A stretch of 64,000 nt of DNA from Variovorax paradoxus_P (GCF_050627025.1 NZ_CP192473.1); one strand, 5' to 3'. Shown: positions 1 through 10,224, counted from the stretch's first letter. Notes: generated from the letters alone by a model not told the origin. A program made the numbers and translations.

Positions 1-339
1 TCTAAGTCCCGTATTCGAAGGGAGGTGTTGGTAAGGCGGACACTCTTTCCTCCGGCCATGACAGGCATCGACGCACGAGTAGATCGCACGACACCCTATT
101 CAACCATCAAGAGCGGAAAAAATAGGCGCAGATCATGTCAAAACGAGATAAGGCCAAAGGGCGCGTTGTGGAGTGTTTTGCAAGGAAGTTGGTGGAACCA
201 TCTTGGATGGCAGTAGCGTCTTTCGATCGCATCTCTGGCCACATCCTGCGGTTGCAGGAGATCGGCGGGCGGTGATCGTGAAAGTCTTAGAGTCTGCGAC
301 GATCTGAGCCGCAGATTAATTTTCTAGGGAACAGCAGCA
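1..339. other. Intergenic, no supported gene
   Basis: A 63-codon frame (25-216, +) has no recognisable motif and an arginine-rich composition typical of a chance frame. I see no RNA gene or repeat. A purine-rich GGGAA at about 328-332 lies 8-10 bases before the GTG at 340 and could be the ribosome site of the next gene. Confidence 0.5.
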
Positions 340-1173
340 GTGATTTCGCCTTCTTCGCTCTCAAAGATGCTCCGGCTTTCGGTCGCGCTGGTTGCAACCA
401 CGGTCCTACTGGCAGCATGCAGCCAAATGCCGCAGCTCCGTTCTGACGGGGCCACGACGACGCTCGCGCAATCTGAAAGGCCCGGAGGAGAGGCGCAAGC
501 GGCGGCAAAGCTCGGAACGCAGTGGGGAGAGGGTATCGAATCGAAGGCCCAGTCGGTGGTTGCAAAGCGCCTTAGCCCGGAGCATCCCGACGACCTGGTT
601 TCGCTTGGCTACGACGAGGCGTCCCGCGTGCGCGGTGTCGTGGGAAACAGCCCTGAGCGTCGTCTCAACTTGCAACTGGCTCAAGGCGACGTGGAATGGT
701 CGGTGCTCGGCGAAAACAATCGACCCATGCCGCTGCAGCGTGCTCGCCGCAACAACGACATGTTCTGGCTGACCGGCGTCGAAGGCGGTCGCTACACATT
801 GCGCTTCCGCAATAACAGCGAACGCAGCTACATAGTGATCGCGACCGTTGACGGTCTCGACGTGTTAACTGGCAAGCCCGGCAGTCTGCGCAACGGCGGC
901 TACGTGTTGCGCCCGTACGAGACAGTCAACATCGAAGGCTTTCGAAAGAGCCAGAGCGAAGTCGCTGCCTTCCGCTTCGCCGCGCCGGGCCGTGCGTATG
1001 CAGCGAACACCGAAGGCGGCGACGTGCGCAACATCGGCATCATAGGTGCTGCCTTGTTCGAACTCGAACAAGCCGATTCGCCACGGCGTCCACGCCACAC
1101 CGACAAATTGTCGCGGCCGAGCGCATTTCCTGCCGACGACGCCTACGCACCTCCGCCACGCTACCCGAAATAA
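340..1173 (+). CDS. Putative lipoprotein of unknown function
   Basis: A 277-residue protein with a type II signal peptide: a lysine before a hydrophobic stretch and the lipobox LAAC at residues 24-27, so it is predicted to be lipidated and membrane-anchored. The mature part has no motif I can name; the middle (about residues 120-215) looks like a beta-rich soluble domain, and the C-terminus is proline- and arginine-rich. The start is GTG at 340; ATG at 367 also leaves a complete lipoprotein signal. It stands alone, with a 465-base gap to the next gene. The lipoprotein call is read from sequence; the function is unknown. Confidence 0.8.
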   Translation: MISPSSLSKMLRLSVALVATTVLLAACSQMPQLRSDGATTTLAQSERPGGEAQAAAKLGTQWGEGIESKAQSVVAKRLSPEHPDDLVSLGYDEASRVRGVVGNSPERRLNLQLAQGDVEWSVLGENNRPMPLQRARRNNDMFWLTGVEGGRYTLRFRNNSERSYIVIATVDGLDVLTGKPGSLRNGGYVLRPYETVNIEGFRKSQSEVAAFRFAAPGRAYAANTEGGDVRNIGIIGAALFELEQADSPRRPRHTDKLSRPSAFPADDAYAPPPRYPK

Positions 1174-1638
1174 GTCAAAGGGCGCGCTGTGCCCGCTTGG
1201 ATTTCGTCGAATTGGCGGTGGATGTATCGCGATCGTCGATGTCAGGAAAAAAGCTCGGCGACGCATAGCAGCAATGTTCCCGGTCAGTTGCTCTTCGACC
1301 CTTCACGGGGCTGACGCATTCGCAGCGGCGCAGCGAATGCCACTGCGCTTCGGGATGCCGATGGGGGAGTGCTGGCTCGCTGTGTCGGACGACAACAGCA
1401 CGCGCATTCACGGTAGTAGCAATCCCGCCGTCGTGGATGTCAAGACAGGCGCTCTGAATCGCGAGGAGTTCCGCGCCCGCATGTGCCCGCCCCGTTGCTC
1501 CGCCAAAGTTGTCGGCCTCGACTGCTGCCGCCGCGATGCTTCTGATGATGCCGAGCGGGCTGGCGGCATCGGCTAACGCCGGACAGACCGGTCTCGCAAA
1601 TCGCCAAGTCAGCTTATTACTGCACAGAGCTGTCCGAT
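1174..1638. other. Intergenic, no supported gene
   Basis: Open frames exist on both strands (for example 1046-1576 + and 1175-1681 -), but they overlap each other, have no recognisable motif and are probably chance frames. No clear hairpin with a T-run follows the lipoprotein gene. Confidence 0.4.
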
Positions 1639-2967
1639 TTGATGGAAAGCGCAATAACAAGGGATCAGCTTGGAATTTCATTCATGAATCAACAAGGACC
1701 GCTGATAGCTGCAGTCGTCGCAGGAGACAAGGCTTGCGCAACGGCGCTTTTACAGTCAGGAGCATCCATTCACGAAAAGGCAAGCCCAGACCTCTTCCTT
1801 CAAGCGGGGATGCCGGATCGCGGCCAAGCCAGATCCGCGGACGGCGTCAACGCGATCGGTTGGCAACCTCTGCATGTTGCGGCATGGCTGGGGCACGTGG
1901 AGATTGCGAGTCTGTTGCTGTCTGCCGGAGCGGATTCAAATGCTTCAACTCCCTTGAATTGGCGACCGGTCTTTGCCGCTGCTCACCAAGGGCATTGCCC
2001 ACTGCTGAAGCTGCTCGTTGACCATGGCGCAGACCCCGAAGTGCTCGATGAAGCGCTCGGGACGCCGCTGGAGATAGCCAGCTTTCACGGGCACGAAGAT
2101 GTCGTCAGATTTCTACTCGCGTGGGGCGCCGATCCGAACCACGCCCGTCGCAATGGTCGCTCCCCCTTGATCGCCGCTGTCATCGGTGGGAGGGATGCCG
2201 TCGTTCGTGAACTGATTGCTTTCGGCGCGAATCCTGTGGCGGGCGACGACAAGCAATGGACCGCGCGCATGCATGCCGCCTGGTACGCCCGATGCGATAT
2301 CGCGCCAATTCTCGGCAGACCAGGACTGTCACTCCATCTGGCGGATGCGGCAGCGACTGGTGACCTGGCGCAGATTGGCGTGCGTCTCGCCGCCGGAGAC
2401 CTGGTCGATCAACTTGATGGGTATGGGGACTCCCCCCTGATCTGGGCCTGTCGGGCTGGACATCTCAGCGCAGCCGAGCGGTTGCTGGATGCGGGGGCAT
2501 CTCTCAGGGCAGTAGGCGTCAGTGGAAGCCCGGCTGAGGTCGCAGCACAGCGTGGTCACCTCGAAGTGGTCGAAATGCTTCTCGCGCGTGGTGTAGATCC
2601 CCAAATCGGGCTCAACGCTGCTGTGAAGGCGGGTCACCTGAACGTCGTGCGGCTTCTCGTTGGCGCGGGCGCAAGAGCAGATGGTAGAGCTCTGGTTGCC
2701 GCGGTGAGCGCCGAGCAACTGGAGAGCGCTCGACTTCTCATCGCTCTTGGTGCCCCGGTCAATGAACAGAGCACGGCTGGCCTCACAGCGCTGCATTGCG
2801 CGGCGTACAGCGGAAATATTGAGATGGTGGAGCTGCTTCTCGCGCAAGGGGCCGACCCATCCATCATTGATCAAGAGGGCAAGACCCCCGCTCAAATTGC
2901 AGAAGAGGAGTATTGGGAAGAGCTTGTCGCAGTCTTAAGCGCTCGCGCACTTCCGGAAGATCATTGA
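1639..2967 (+). CDS. Ankyrin-repeat protein
   Basis: About 440 residues, mostly tandem ankyrin repeats of roughly 33 residues. Repeated signatures such as PLHVAAWLGHVEIASLLLSA, PLEIASFHGHEDVVRFLLAW and ALHCAAYSGNIEMVELLLAQ run from about residue 70 to the C-terminus, giving ten or more units. Ankyrin repeats form a scaffold for protein-protein contacts; the partner is unknown. There is no signal peptide, so it is probably cytoplasmic. Start is uncertain: TTG 1639, ATG 1642 and ATG 1684 are in frame and none has a strong ribosome site. The neighbours give no functional hint. Confidence 0.9.
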   Translation: MMESAITRDQLGISFMNQQGPLIAAVVAGDKACATALLQSGASIHEKASPDLFLQAGMPDRGQARSADGVNAIGWQPLHVAAWLGHVEIASLLLSAGADSNASTPLNWRPVFAAAHQGHCPLLKLLVDHGADPEVLDEALGTPLEIASFHGHEDVVRFLLAWGADPNHARRNGRSPLIAAVIGGRDAVVRELIAFGANPVAGDDKQWTARMHAAWYARCDIAPILGRPGLSLHLADAAATGDLAQIGVRLAAGDLVDQLDGYGDSPLIWACRAGHLSAAERLLDAGASLRAVGVSGSPAEVAAQRGHLEVVEMLLARGVDPQIGLNAAVKAGHLNVVRLLVGAGARADGRALVAAVSAEQLESARLLIALGAPVNEQSTAGLTALHCAAYSGNIEMVELLLAQGADPSIIDQEGKTPAQIAEEEYWEELVAVLSARALPEDH

Positions 2968-3226
2968 CGAAGCTTATTTACGAGGGCGACTTAACAAGGT
3001 GCGCGCTATATGGAAACGCGACACACGCAATCATTCCTGTCGCCGTTCGCCCGCCCGCTCGGAACGATCGCTTGAGCGAGTCAAGTGGAACTGTTCCGAC
3101 CCAGGGATCCTGGACGCGCGCACTCCGATGAGTGCATTGTGACGCCATCCGGCCAGCTTCCTTTCCCAACGTCTCGAAAGCCCTGCCCTGAACGCACCGT
3201 CTCCTACGCTCTGGTGGCGCACCACC

Positions 3227-4834
3227 GTGTTCGCTGCCACTTGCCTGGCCGCGAACGCCGGCGCCGAGGCTTTGGTGCCGGGCCTTGCACCGGCCGGCAG
3301 CTCGCGGATCACCCAAGTGAAGGTCTACACCGGCAGCGCCACGGTGGAGCGCGGGGCGCGTGTCGCGGCCGGTAGCCGCTCGGTCACCTTCACCTGCCTC
3401 CCGGGGAGCCTGGACGTGCAGAACCTGCAGGTGTCGGCCGATGCATCGGTGCGCGTGGGCCGGACCTCGGTGCTCGTCGAGAAGCGCGAGCTCTCGGGAA
3501 GCTGCGCCACCAACGCGCTCGACGGCCGCATCCGCGAACTCGAAGACCAGAGGGCCGCGCTGCAGGCCGAGAGCGACACCTTCGGTATGGTCAGCGGCTA
3601 CCTCAAGGGCCTCTTGGATGGCAGCGCCGAATCGGCCCAAGGCGCCCGCGCGCCCATGGACGCGCGCAATCTCGCCGCGATGACCGAAGCGATGCGCCGT
3701 ATCGGGCACGAATCGCTGATCAAACAACACCAGCTCGATCCCAAGCGCAGCGACACTGACCGCCAGCTCGCCCCGCTGCTCGCCGAGCGCGCGCGATCCC
3801 AAGGCGACGGCGCGCAGGTGATGTCCGTAACGGTCACGCTCGCCGCGAGCGCTGACGCCGAGGTGAAGCTCAGCTACCAGATCATCGGCCCCGGCTGGAC
3901 GCCCACTTACCGCGCCTTGCTAGACACCGCCACGCGCAAGGTGCGCATCGAGCGGCAGGCGATGGTGGTACAGACCACGGGCGAAGACTGGCGCGGCGTG
4001 AAGCTGGTGCTTTCCACCGGCCAGCCCTGCCGCGAGACCACCGGCCACCGGCCACCGGGCGCATGGCGCATCGGCATCGAGCCGCCACTGCAGCAGCGTG
4101 CACCGGCCGGCATGGCCTCTCCCGCGGAGTCGGCACCGGTCACGGCCGCTGCACCGGTTGCCAGCGAGTCCGCCATGGAGCGCCGCGCGCCGCTGTGCGA
4201 CGTGAGCGTGTTCCACAACAGCGGCGCCACTGAAGTCTCCGTACCGCAAAGCGTCGACGTGCCCTCCAGCGGCCAGCGCGTGACGATGGCGCTCGGCCAG
4301 TACGAGCAGACGGCGATACTGGCCGCGCGAACCAGCCCGCGCGTGGACGCCAGCGCGTTCCTGGTCGCCGATCTCGCGCAGCCCACTGGCGTTTGGCCGG
4401 CCGGTCCCATGCAGCTTTACCGCGACGGCCATTTCGTCGGCAATGATCAGTGGGCGGCGCCCAGTGATGCACGCCTGACGCTTTCATTCGGCCGCGACGA
4501 ACTGGTTCGCGTACAGGTAGAGCCGGAAAAAGACCACCAGGGCACGGGCGGCTTTGCCGGTACACGCGCCGAGCGCAAGGTGCAGCGTGCCTACGTGGTC
4601 AAGAACCGCCACCGCACGCCCATCGCAGTGCAGGTGCTCGAGGCGGCGCCTGTCTCGGTCGACGAACAGGTACGCGTCGCCTCGCAGTTCGCGCCTCAGC
4701 CGGGCGAGCTGGCCTGGAACAAGCAGCCGGGCCTTGCAATGTGGAGCTTCGACCTCGACGCGGGCAAGACCGCGCGCGTGGCGGCCGACTACACCATCAG
4801 CCACCCGAAGGACGCGCGCCTGCAGATGCGTTGA
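3227..4834 (+). CDS. DUF4139/mucoidy-inhibitor-like exported protein
   Basis: 535 residues matching the layout of the MuiA/DUF4139 family: an N-terminal DUF4140-like segment (ITQVKVYTGSATVERGARV, about residues 28-46), a short predicted helical linker (about 100-130), then a C-terminal DUF4139 beta-rich domain (from about residue 200, with KLSYQIIGPGWTPTYRALLD). Family members are exported and of unclear biochemical role. Oddity: the GTG start gives a signal peptide without a positively charged beginning, whereas an in-frame CTG at 3188 would supply one (NAPSPTLWWRTTVFAATCLA). The true start is probably upstream or the original start codon is mutated. Confidence 0.8.
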   Translation: MFAATCLAANAGAEALVPGLAPAGSSRITQVKVYTGSATVERGARVAAGSRSVTFTCLPGSLDVQNLQVSADASVRVGRTSVLVEKRELSGSCATNALDGRIRELEDQRAALQAESDTFGMVSGYLKGLLDGSAESAQGARAPMDARNLAAMTEAMRRIGHESLIKQHQLDPKRSDTDRQLAPLLAERARSQGDGAQVMSVTVTLAASADAEVKLSYQIIGPGWTPTYRALLDTATRKVRIERQAMVVQTTGEDWRGVKLVLSTGQPCRETTGHRPPGAWRIGIEPPLQQRAPAGMASPAESAPVTAAAPVASESAMERRAPLCDVSVFHNSGATEVSVPQSVDVPSSGQRVTMALGQYEQTAILAARTSPRVDASAFLVADLAQPTGVWPAGPMQLYRDGHFVGNDQWAAPSDARLTLSFGRDELVRVQVEPEKDHQGTGGFAGTRAERKVQRAYVVKNRHRTPIAVQVLEAAPVSVDEQVRVASQFAPQPGELAWNKQPGLAMWSFDLDAGKTARVAADYTISHPKDARLQMR

Positions 4835-4843
4835 GCCGGCGCT

Positions 4844-4871
4844 CTCAGAGGTCGAATGACTTCGATCTGAG
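4844..4871 (+). terminator. Hairpin after the DUF4139 gene
   Basis: The arms CTCAGA and TCGAA pair with TTCGA and TCTGAG around a TGAC loop, with a GG bulge. It lies 10 bases after the stop codon. There is no T-run, so it is a terminator-like or RNA-stabilising hairpin rather than a proven intrinsic terminator. Confidence 0.4.
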
Positions 4872-5097
4872 CCTCAAGCCTTTGGCAGCGACTGTCCAGA
4901 AGGGGGCTTGAAGATGTTCGGTTGCTCGATCGCGCCGCTCTTCAATGGCCAGAGTCAATACGGGTTTGGCAGGCGCAGCGCAGAAACTGCCTGGCGAAGG
5001 CGGCGGAGCCCCGCTTTCATCTAGCTGTTGCACAAGACATGTGGACCCACAAACGTGGGCTGCTCAGTCCATCAAAGCTCATCAATCGGAACTCGCG

Positions 5098-5388
5098 ATG
5101 CGAATCCGCGAGCTTGTTCCCCTCAAAGATTCTGCGTTCAGACAGGCCCATGCGCGTGGCCTCGGTTTTGGCACCGAGGCCGCTTTGGCAGCTGCATCGG
5201 CGGTTACTCGGTACTTTCAGCCAGAACATTCAGCGGTACTGATTTCCTTGGTCGCATCGAGGATGCTTGTTGGCTTTGATACGGCAGATGCGGTTGGCAG
5301 AAATATGCGATGGCGGCACGCTCGACATCTCGGTCACAAGCCCGACGGCTACAACAGCTGGCTCGACGTATGCCGTCGAGTGCTTTGA
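5098..5388 (+). CDS. Small hypothetical protein, possibly a gene fragment
   Basis: About 96 codons from ATG 5098 (the frame is open back to 4945). The product is helical and alanine-rich (KDSAFRQAHARGLGFGTEAALAAA), with plausible protein composition, unlike the surrounding chance frames. I recognise no family. It may be the surviving part of a mobile-element gene: the neighbouring 750 bases hold only short frames and a pentanucleotide repeat. Start and reality are uncertain. Confidence 0.35.
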   Translation: MRIRELVPLKDSAFRQAHARGLGFGTEAALAAASAVTRYFQPEHSAVLISLVASRMLVGFDTADAVGRNMRWRHARHLGHKPDGYNSWLDVCRRVL

Positions 5389-6134
5389 CACCCGAGACCC
5401 CTGGCTCGAAAGCCACTAGAAAACATGGGTTCGATGAAAACGCGGTCGAGCTCGATCGGCAGAAAATTCGCAAGTCTGCGCGGCTCGAGTTGCTTGCCCT
5501 GAGAGAAGCCGCGGCTGCTTCTCGCGGTTACTTTGTTCCTGCAGGGCAGGGCAGGGCAGGGCAGGGCAGGGCAGGGCGACACAACCATGATCGGGCAAAG
5601 TATTGGCCGACTTGGTGCAACGTTATGCCGACTCGCGATGAGAAGCCCTCCTTCATTTTGCAGCCCTGCAGGCACTGACAGTTTTGATGCGAACTTCTCG
5701 ACCTTGAACTCCGGCAGCATTCCAGTCGCTAGAAAATTTTCACTTCCAGTCAGCATGGCTATAGGATGGGCTGAAAGCCCGAGTGTCACGGCCCTGACGT
5801 CGACTGAAACGGACCGGTCGCGCAACACCATCGAGCCCGCCCTCTTGGACACCGTCGCTGCATGCTCAATGCGTAGCTGCAACGGCCTTGAGGTCAGCAC
5901 TGTGTAGCGAGTGAAGCTTGCAGCCTGCGGTAGCCATGGCGGCGGTGGTTCGACGCAAAGATGTCGGTGATGGCTTGCCGCACCTCCTGATCACTTGTCG
6001 CCTACCGTTGCACGGGCCCGATGGTAGAAGTACGAACTACGCGCAAGATCCAAGTGGCTCCCTCCGTTCCGCCGAGTGGCTGGGACGCCTACACCCAGAC
6101 TATTCCATCGACGGTTTCAACGCTGACTCGAGTG
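5389..6134. other. Gene-poor stretch with possible gene remnant
   Basis: A frame from ATG 5370 reads as a plausible basic helical protein (KHGFDENAVELDRQKIRKSA, then LELLALREAAAA) until it enters the GCAGG repeat at 5541 and loses protein-like composition, suggesting a broken small gene. Beyond 5680 I see nothing that can be supported. Confidence 0.35.
5541..5575. repeat. Pentanucleotide tandem repeat (GCAGG)7
   Basis: Seven perfect head-to-tail copies of GCAGG. The unit is not a multiple of three, so copy-number change would shift any reading frame through it. It lies inside the plausible but unproven frame starting at 5370. Confidence 0.9.
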
Positions 6135-8051
6135 TTAATGGCGAATGCGATCGCCATCGCGCTTGGCTCCGACGGCTTTCATGTACTCCACCAGCGCCCA
6201 TCGATCTGCTTCGGTCAGAGACGCGTTGCCGTAGTCGTGACCCCCGTTGGAATTGCCTGCGATGGGCTCACCCGAAGCGTTGTACACCCGAAAGACAAAG
6301 CCGCTCTCGCCCTCTTCGCTTGGCACAATGACGCCGGACGTGGAATGCTCGTTCGTAAAACCTACCCGAACGGGGTCGAATTCCCGAGTTCCCAAACTGA
6401 ACACGACCGGCCTCTGCGACGGAGGGAGCAGGAGATCATAAAGCGTCGGCACCGATCCGTTGTGCAGGAACGGGCCAGTCGCCCAGACCCCAGTCAACGG
6501 CCTTGCCTTGTAGGCAAGCGCTTCGTGCGACCCGTGCATGCACGCGCGAAGACGCGTGTCTTTTGCGTCTGGCTGTGCCGGATCACGCAGCACTTTGGCG
6601 CCCAGCGCGATCATCTCAGGCGATAAAGGCTGGATGGCGAAGGGCTTTAGATTCGCCATTTGCTTTGCAAGGTCGCTGGCGACCTCGACCTTCTGTTGAT
6701 ACACGGATCCAATCACCACGGTTCCAAGCAGATTGGCGACTTGCTCCCTCTCGCGATGTGGCGTTCCCCAGAAAAATCCGCTGGGTGTGCGTTGCAGCTT
6801 TCCGGAGTCGATCGCGTAGGAATACGCATTGCAGGCCATCCACGGGTCCGTGCCTATGCCCTGCGGACCGCTGAGGGGAATCATCTTCGCCTTGATGGGG
6901 GTTGTCAGGTCGTCACGCGCCAGCACCGCATGGCAGCCGGCGCAGCTGCCCTGGCGCGTGAAGATCACTCGTCCCCGATCCCACCTTTCGGCGTCGATGG
7001 GCGGAAACGCCTTCGGCCAGGCCGGGGGCTTCAGTTGCCCGACAAGCCGCTCAAGTGCGATGAGGTTCTCGACTCGCGCGCTGGTGGGATAGCCGTTCAG
7101 AGCCGGTCCCCACGGCAGCACTTGCAAGTCCGCGAAAACGCCCACTACTTCTCCGACATTGCGCGCGAGTGCACCCAGATCGAGGTCGCCCCCGATCACA
7201 CTGTTCGGCGCAATGCCATTCCATTGCACCTTGTCGTGTTGGTGGATGTTCCACAAAAAGGGGTAACTCACCGGCGCGTCCGAGGGATTGCGGTCTTTCA
7301 TCTCGCCACCGATGCGCAGGGCGACCTTGTTGAAGATATGGCCGAATGCGTCGAGGCGGCCGTACCCATATGCAAGCGTCGTGTCGTTGGCAGCCTCCAG
7401 TTGCAACTGCCATCGCAGGTATCTTCCGAACTCCCGCCGCAACATCTGCCGATTCTCGGATGTGTCTTTGTCGCCGAGCACCCGGATGCGAAAGCGGCTC
7501 CACTTTTCAGGATCACTCTGGGTCGCTTCCAGAGCCCTGTCGAGGGAGCGGATGAAACCCTGATAGTCTGCCATTGCTGGCGCTCCTTCAATGCGGAGCC
7601 TGCGGGTCTTGTATGTGAGCTCGCCTGTGTGACACGCTGCGCACGTCATGCCAACCCACCGTTCTCTGGAGCCTTGACCAACGAACCATCGCAAGCGCGT
7701 GATTTCTGAGAACTTGTCATCGGGCTGGTCGTCAAGCACGAACCCCAGTGGAAGCGTTGGAGTGTCGCCGGCTGGCGAGCCCGGGAGATAACGGAATTGC
7801 GCCAAGTAGCCAGGCTCCAGCAGTCGGCGGTCGGACAGGGGTTGTTCCAATGCTTCGAGCCAGCGCCACGGAATGAGCCGAGACCCTTGTGACTTGCTGT
7901 ACCAGTCAGCCTTTTGCCCTGGGCTCCAGCCCTGTTCAACGTCCCCTTCCATCCCGGCCGAAGACTGGGCAGCCAAGCTCCCCCATACCGTGAGAAGCGC
8001 GACAAGGGTCAAAGTAACGCGTAGTGCTAGCGCGGATTTCTGCCTCATCAT
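6135..8051 (-). CDS. Di-haem cytochrome c peroxidase-like protein
   Basis: 638 residues with an N-terminal signal peptide (cleavage near residues 28-33, SLAAQSSA) and two covalent c-type haem motifs, CAACH at 137-141 and CAGCH at 370-374. The length and the layout of two widely spaced haem sites match the large di-haem peroxidase-like proteins related to MauG and RoxA, which work in the periplasm on hydrogen peroxide or oxygen chemistry. Residues around LDAFGHIF (about 233-240) resemble the conserved region after the first haem. The substrate is unknown. No maturation or partner gene is adjacent, so it appears monocistronic. Confidence 0.85.
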   Translation of the reverse strand: MMRQKSALALRVTLTLVALLTVWGSLAAQSSAGMEGDVEQGWSPGQKADWYSKSQGSRLIPWRWLEALEQPLSDRRLLEPGYLAQFRYLPGSPAGDTPTLPLGFVLDDQPDDKFSEITRLRWFVGQGSRERWVGMTCAACHTGELTYKTRRLRIEGAPAMADYQGFIRSLDRALEATQSDPEKWSRFRIRVLGDKDTSENRQMLRREFGRYLRWQLQLEAANDTTLAYGYGRLDAFGHIFNKVALRIGGEMKDRNPSDAPVSYPFLWNIHQHDKVQWNGIAPNSVIGGDLDLGALARNVGEVVGVFADLQVLPWGPALNGYPTSARVENLIALERLVGQLKPPAWPKAFPPIDAERWDRGRVIFTRQGSCAGCHAVLARDDLTTPIKAKMIPLSGPQGIGTDPWMACNAYSYAIDSGKLQRTPSGFFWGTPHREREQVANLLGTVVIGSVYQQKVEVASDLAKQMANLKPFAIQPLSPEMIALGAKVLRDPAQPDAKDTRLRACMHGSHEALAYKARPLTGVWATGPFLHNGSVPTLYDLLLPPSQRPVVFSLGTREFDPVRVGFTNEHSTSGVIVPSEEGESGFVFRVYNASGEPIAGNSNGGHDYGNASLTEADRWALVEYMKAVGAKRDGDRIRH

Positions 8052-9447
8052 TTCGCTTTCTGCTTACCGCGAGAGGCAGCTGTTGCTCGTCGCCGGGGCA
8101 GGCGACGAACGAAATAAGCAGCCGTCCTGAACGCCCTGAACGCCCTCAGCGCCACCACGCCACGACAGCTGACATCAGCGTCAAGGTCATCACTGTCGCA
8201 GTCTGCTTAATTTGAGAGTGAATGGGCTCCTCGGATGAGCATTTTCCGGTCTAAGTGGCCCCCATGTTCATCCTTCATTGGCAGGATGCAATGCGCAATC
8301 TCTGAGGTGTTCGAAGCCCGTCATTGCGAGCAACGTCCCGGTGGCTTCGCCCTGCGATTGAACACACCAAACGGTCGAGTGCAGTGGCTCCAAGTTATTC
8401 GGCTGACCGGCGACGAGAAAGCAGCTGCCAGACGCTGGAGTACCGCAGCGCTTTTGGAGCTGCTCTTAGTACCGATCCTCGATGGATCACGGCTTCGAGG
8501 TTGTCATTGCTCAGCGATACCGAGACCGGAAAGCTCATCCTAGCGGGTACTCAGCGAGATGAATCGACATCCGAATGACTCTTCGCTACGAACATCAATT
8601 GGGTTTTCCATCTCAGATACGCTGGAGCCGTGCATCGAGGTAGCCATCGGAGCGGCACATGTATCGGCATCACGTCGCTTCTTCCACCGCGTTTGAGTTT
8701 TGGGAAACGGTTGCGCGTCGTGGGCGAACAAGGTGAACTTATCTTTGCCACTGCCGCCGTCAATGCATCTAGGCAGGCTGTAGGTCGACTTCATATCGAT
8801 CGAAGTAAAGCGTGCCGGGGCGACCGCGTGAGTGAACCCATTGACCGGACCACTGGGAAAGATTGACCGATACGCTGGCTGGGCCTTCATAGAAGGAGAA
8901 GGTCCATGTCCTAAGGGGTCGTGTCGCAGGCAATCTGCACTGTCCGAGCTGAAGCTGTGCCATGACATACGCTCGGGCACCCTGGGTCCGGGCGACGGCG
9001 AGCAGAATTTGAACCTCCAACTAACCCACCCGGATGTGGATGACGCAGTTCGACTGCGGCGAACTCGGCAGCGATGAGGCCTAAGCATCTGTGGCGATCA
9101 GCCGCGAAGCGTGGCTCGTCTCGAACCTGCATAAAAACTATGACCGCAAGCTGTTGATTTCATTTGTTGTTTGCAGCAGCTAGATAAAAGCGGCGGAGCC
9201 GGGTCTTGAACTGGGTTTGACAAGGCACCGCCACCGAGGCCTGGACCTCGGGACCAGACAGTGTTCACGGGAGAAGCTTTTGTGAGCTGTGCCAGCGAAC
9301 AGTACCGCAATGACCTGCTGTCATCGCGACCGAGGGCCTTCACCGCCGCTTCGCAGACGCAGAACTTCAAGCCAGGCGCACGCGCCCCGTGGCGGTCGAA
9401 ACCGACCCCGACGCGCAATCCGCCGTGGCCCTCGTCGGCCGACGCGC
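8052..9447. other. 1.4-kb stretch without a supported gene
   Basis: Short overlapping frames occur on both strands. On the minus strand the frames 8769-9020 and 8540-9088 have some protein-like stretches (TWTFSFYEGPASVSVNLSQW; GKDKFTLFAHDAQPFP) in different frames, so a decayed gene is possible, but I cannot support one. The left end of the conjugation module must lie somewhere here; no integrase or intact tRNA gene is visible. Confidence 0.35.
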
Positions 9448-10212
9448 TCACAGCACGCGTTGCCACCCCCAGATCAGCGCGAGGTGCGCGGGATAGAAGC
9501 CATAAAAGAGCCATCGGCATCGCACCACCGGCAGGTCGATCCGGGCCGCGCACCAGACCAGCGGCAACGCCGCGAGCGCGGCCAGGTTCCGGTTCACGAG
9601 CCAGAGCGCGCCGAGCGCCAGTGCCCACAGCGCCAGCCGGCTGGCCGTGGGCCGGCGGCAGTAGTGCCACGCGCCGAGGCAGGCGAGCACGCCGAACCAC
9701 CAGAATTCCACCGCCGTGCCCGCCACGACGAAGGCCAGCGCCGCGAGGCCGCGGCGCCGGCGCTCGATCAGCCACACGACCGCGGTCGACAGCAGCAGCA
9801 TGAACAGCACGTTCAGCGGCCACGCGCCGGCCAGCGCCGCAGACACCGGCGTGCTCAGGAGGCCTACGCCCAGCAGCCGCGCCATGACCCTGCGGTGCAC
9901 GCCCGCCGCACATGCGCCGGGGCGCGCGAGGTGGTGCATGAGCACGAAGCCGAAGACCGGCATCGAGAGCCTGCCGAGGTCGTACAGGAAGGCATGCGCG
10001 CCGCCGAGCAACGAACGATTGATATGGTCCATTGCCATCAGGCCCGCGGCCAGCCATTTGAGCGCCTCGAGGGCGCCGTCCGCGACGATGAGGCCATCGG
10101 TACCGGCCGGCGGCGGCGCCCCGGACGCGGCGGATCCGGCGCGCGCCGGTGAGCGACGATCCGCGCGGGCGGCACCGGACCTCGACGGCGTCGGACGGGA
10201 CCCGTCTCTCAT
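9448..10212 (-). CDS. traX: TraX-family membrane protein
   Basis: 254 residues, mostly hydrophobic, with seven or more predicted membrane helices from about residue 45. The pattern ALKWLAAGLMAMDHINRSLL followed by GRLSMPVFGFVLMHHLAR is the conserved N-terminal region of TraX, the protein that N-acetylates F pilin in F-like systems. Many VirB/D4 modules carry a TraX homologue whose role in pilin modification is inferred. It is the last gene of the long leftward transfer operon, 12 bases after the LPD7 gene. The first ~40 residues are low-complexity, so the true start may be internal. Confidence 0.85.
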   Translation of the reverse strand: MRDGSRPTPSRSGAARADRRSPARAGSAASGAPPPAGTDGLIVADGALEALKWLAAGLMAMDHINRSLLGGAHAFLYDLGRLSMPVFGFVLMHHLARPGACAAGVHRRVMARLLGVGLLSTPVSAALAGAWPLNVLFMLLLSTAVVWLIERRRRGLAALAFVVAGTAVEFWWFGVLACLGAWHYCRRPTASRLALWALALGALWLVNRNLAALAALPLVWCAARIDLPVVRCRWLFYGFYPAHLALIWGWQRVL

Positions 10213-10224
10213 GGTCGGCCGCCT

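Noticed and set aside
8540..9088. Gene on the minus strand between the cytochrome gene and traX
   Set aside because: Protein-like stretches occur but in different frames and without a recognisable family; a decayed gene is possible but not supportable.
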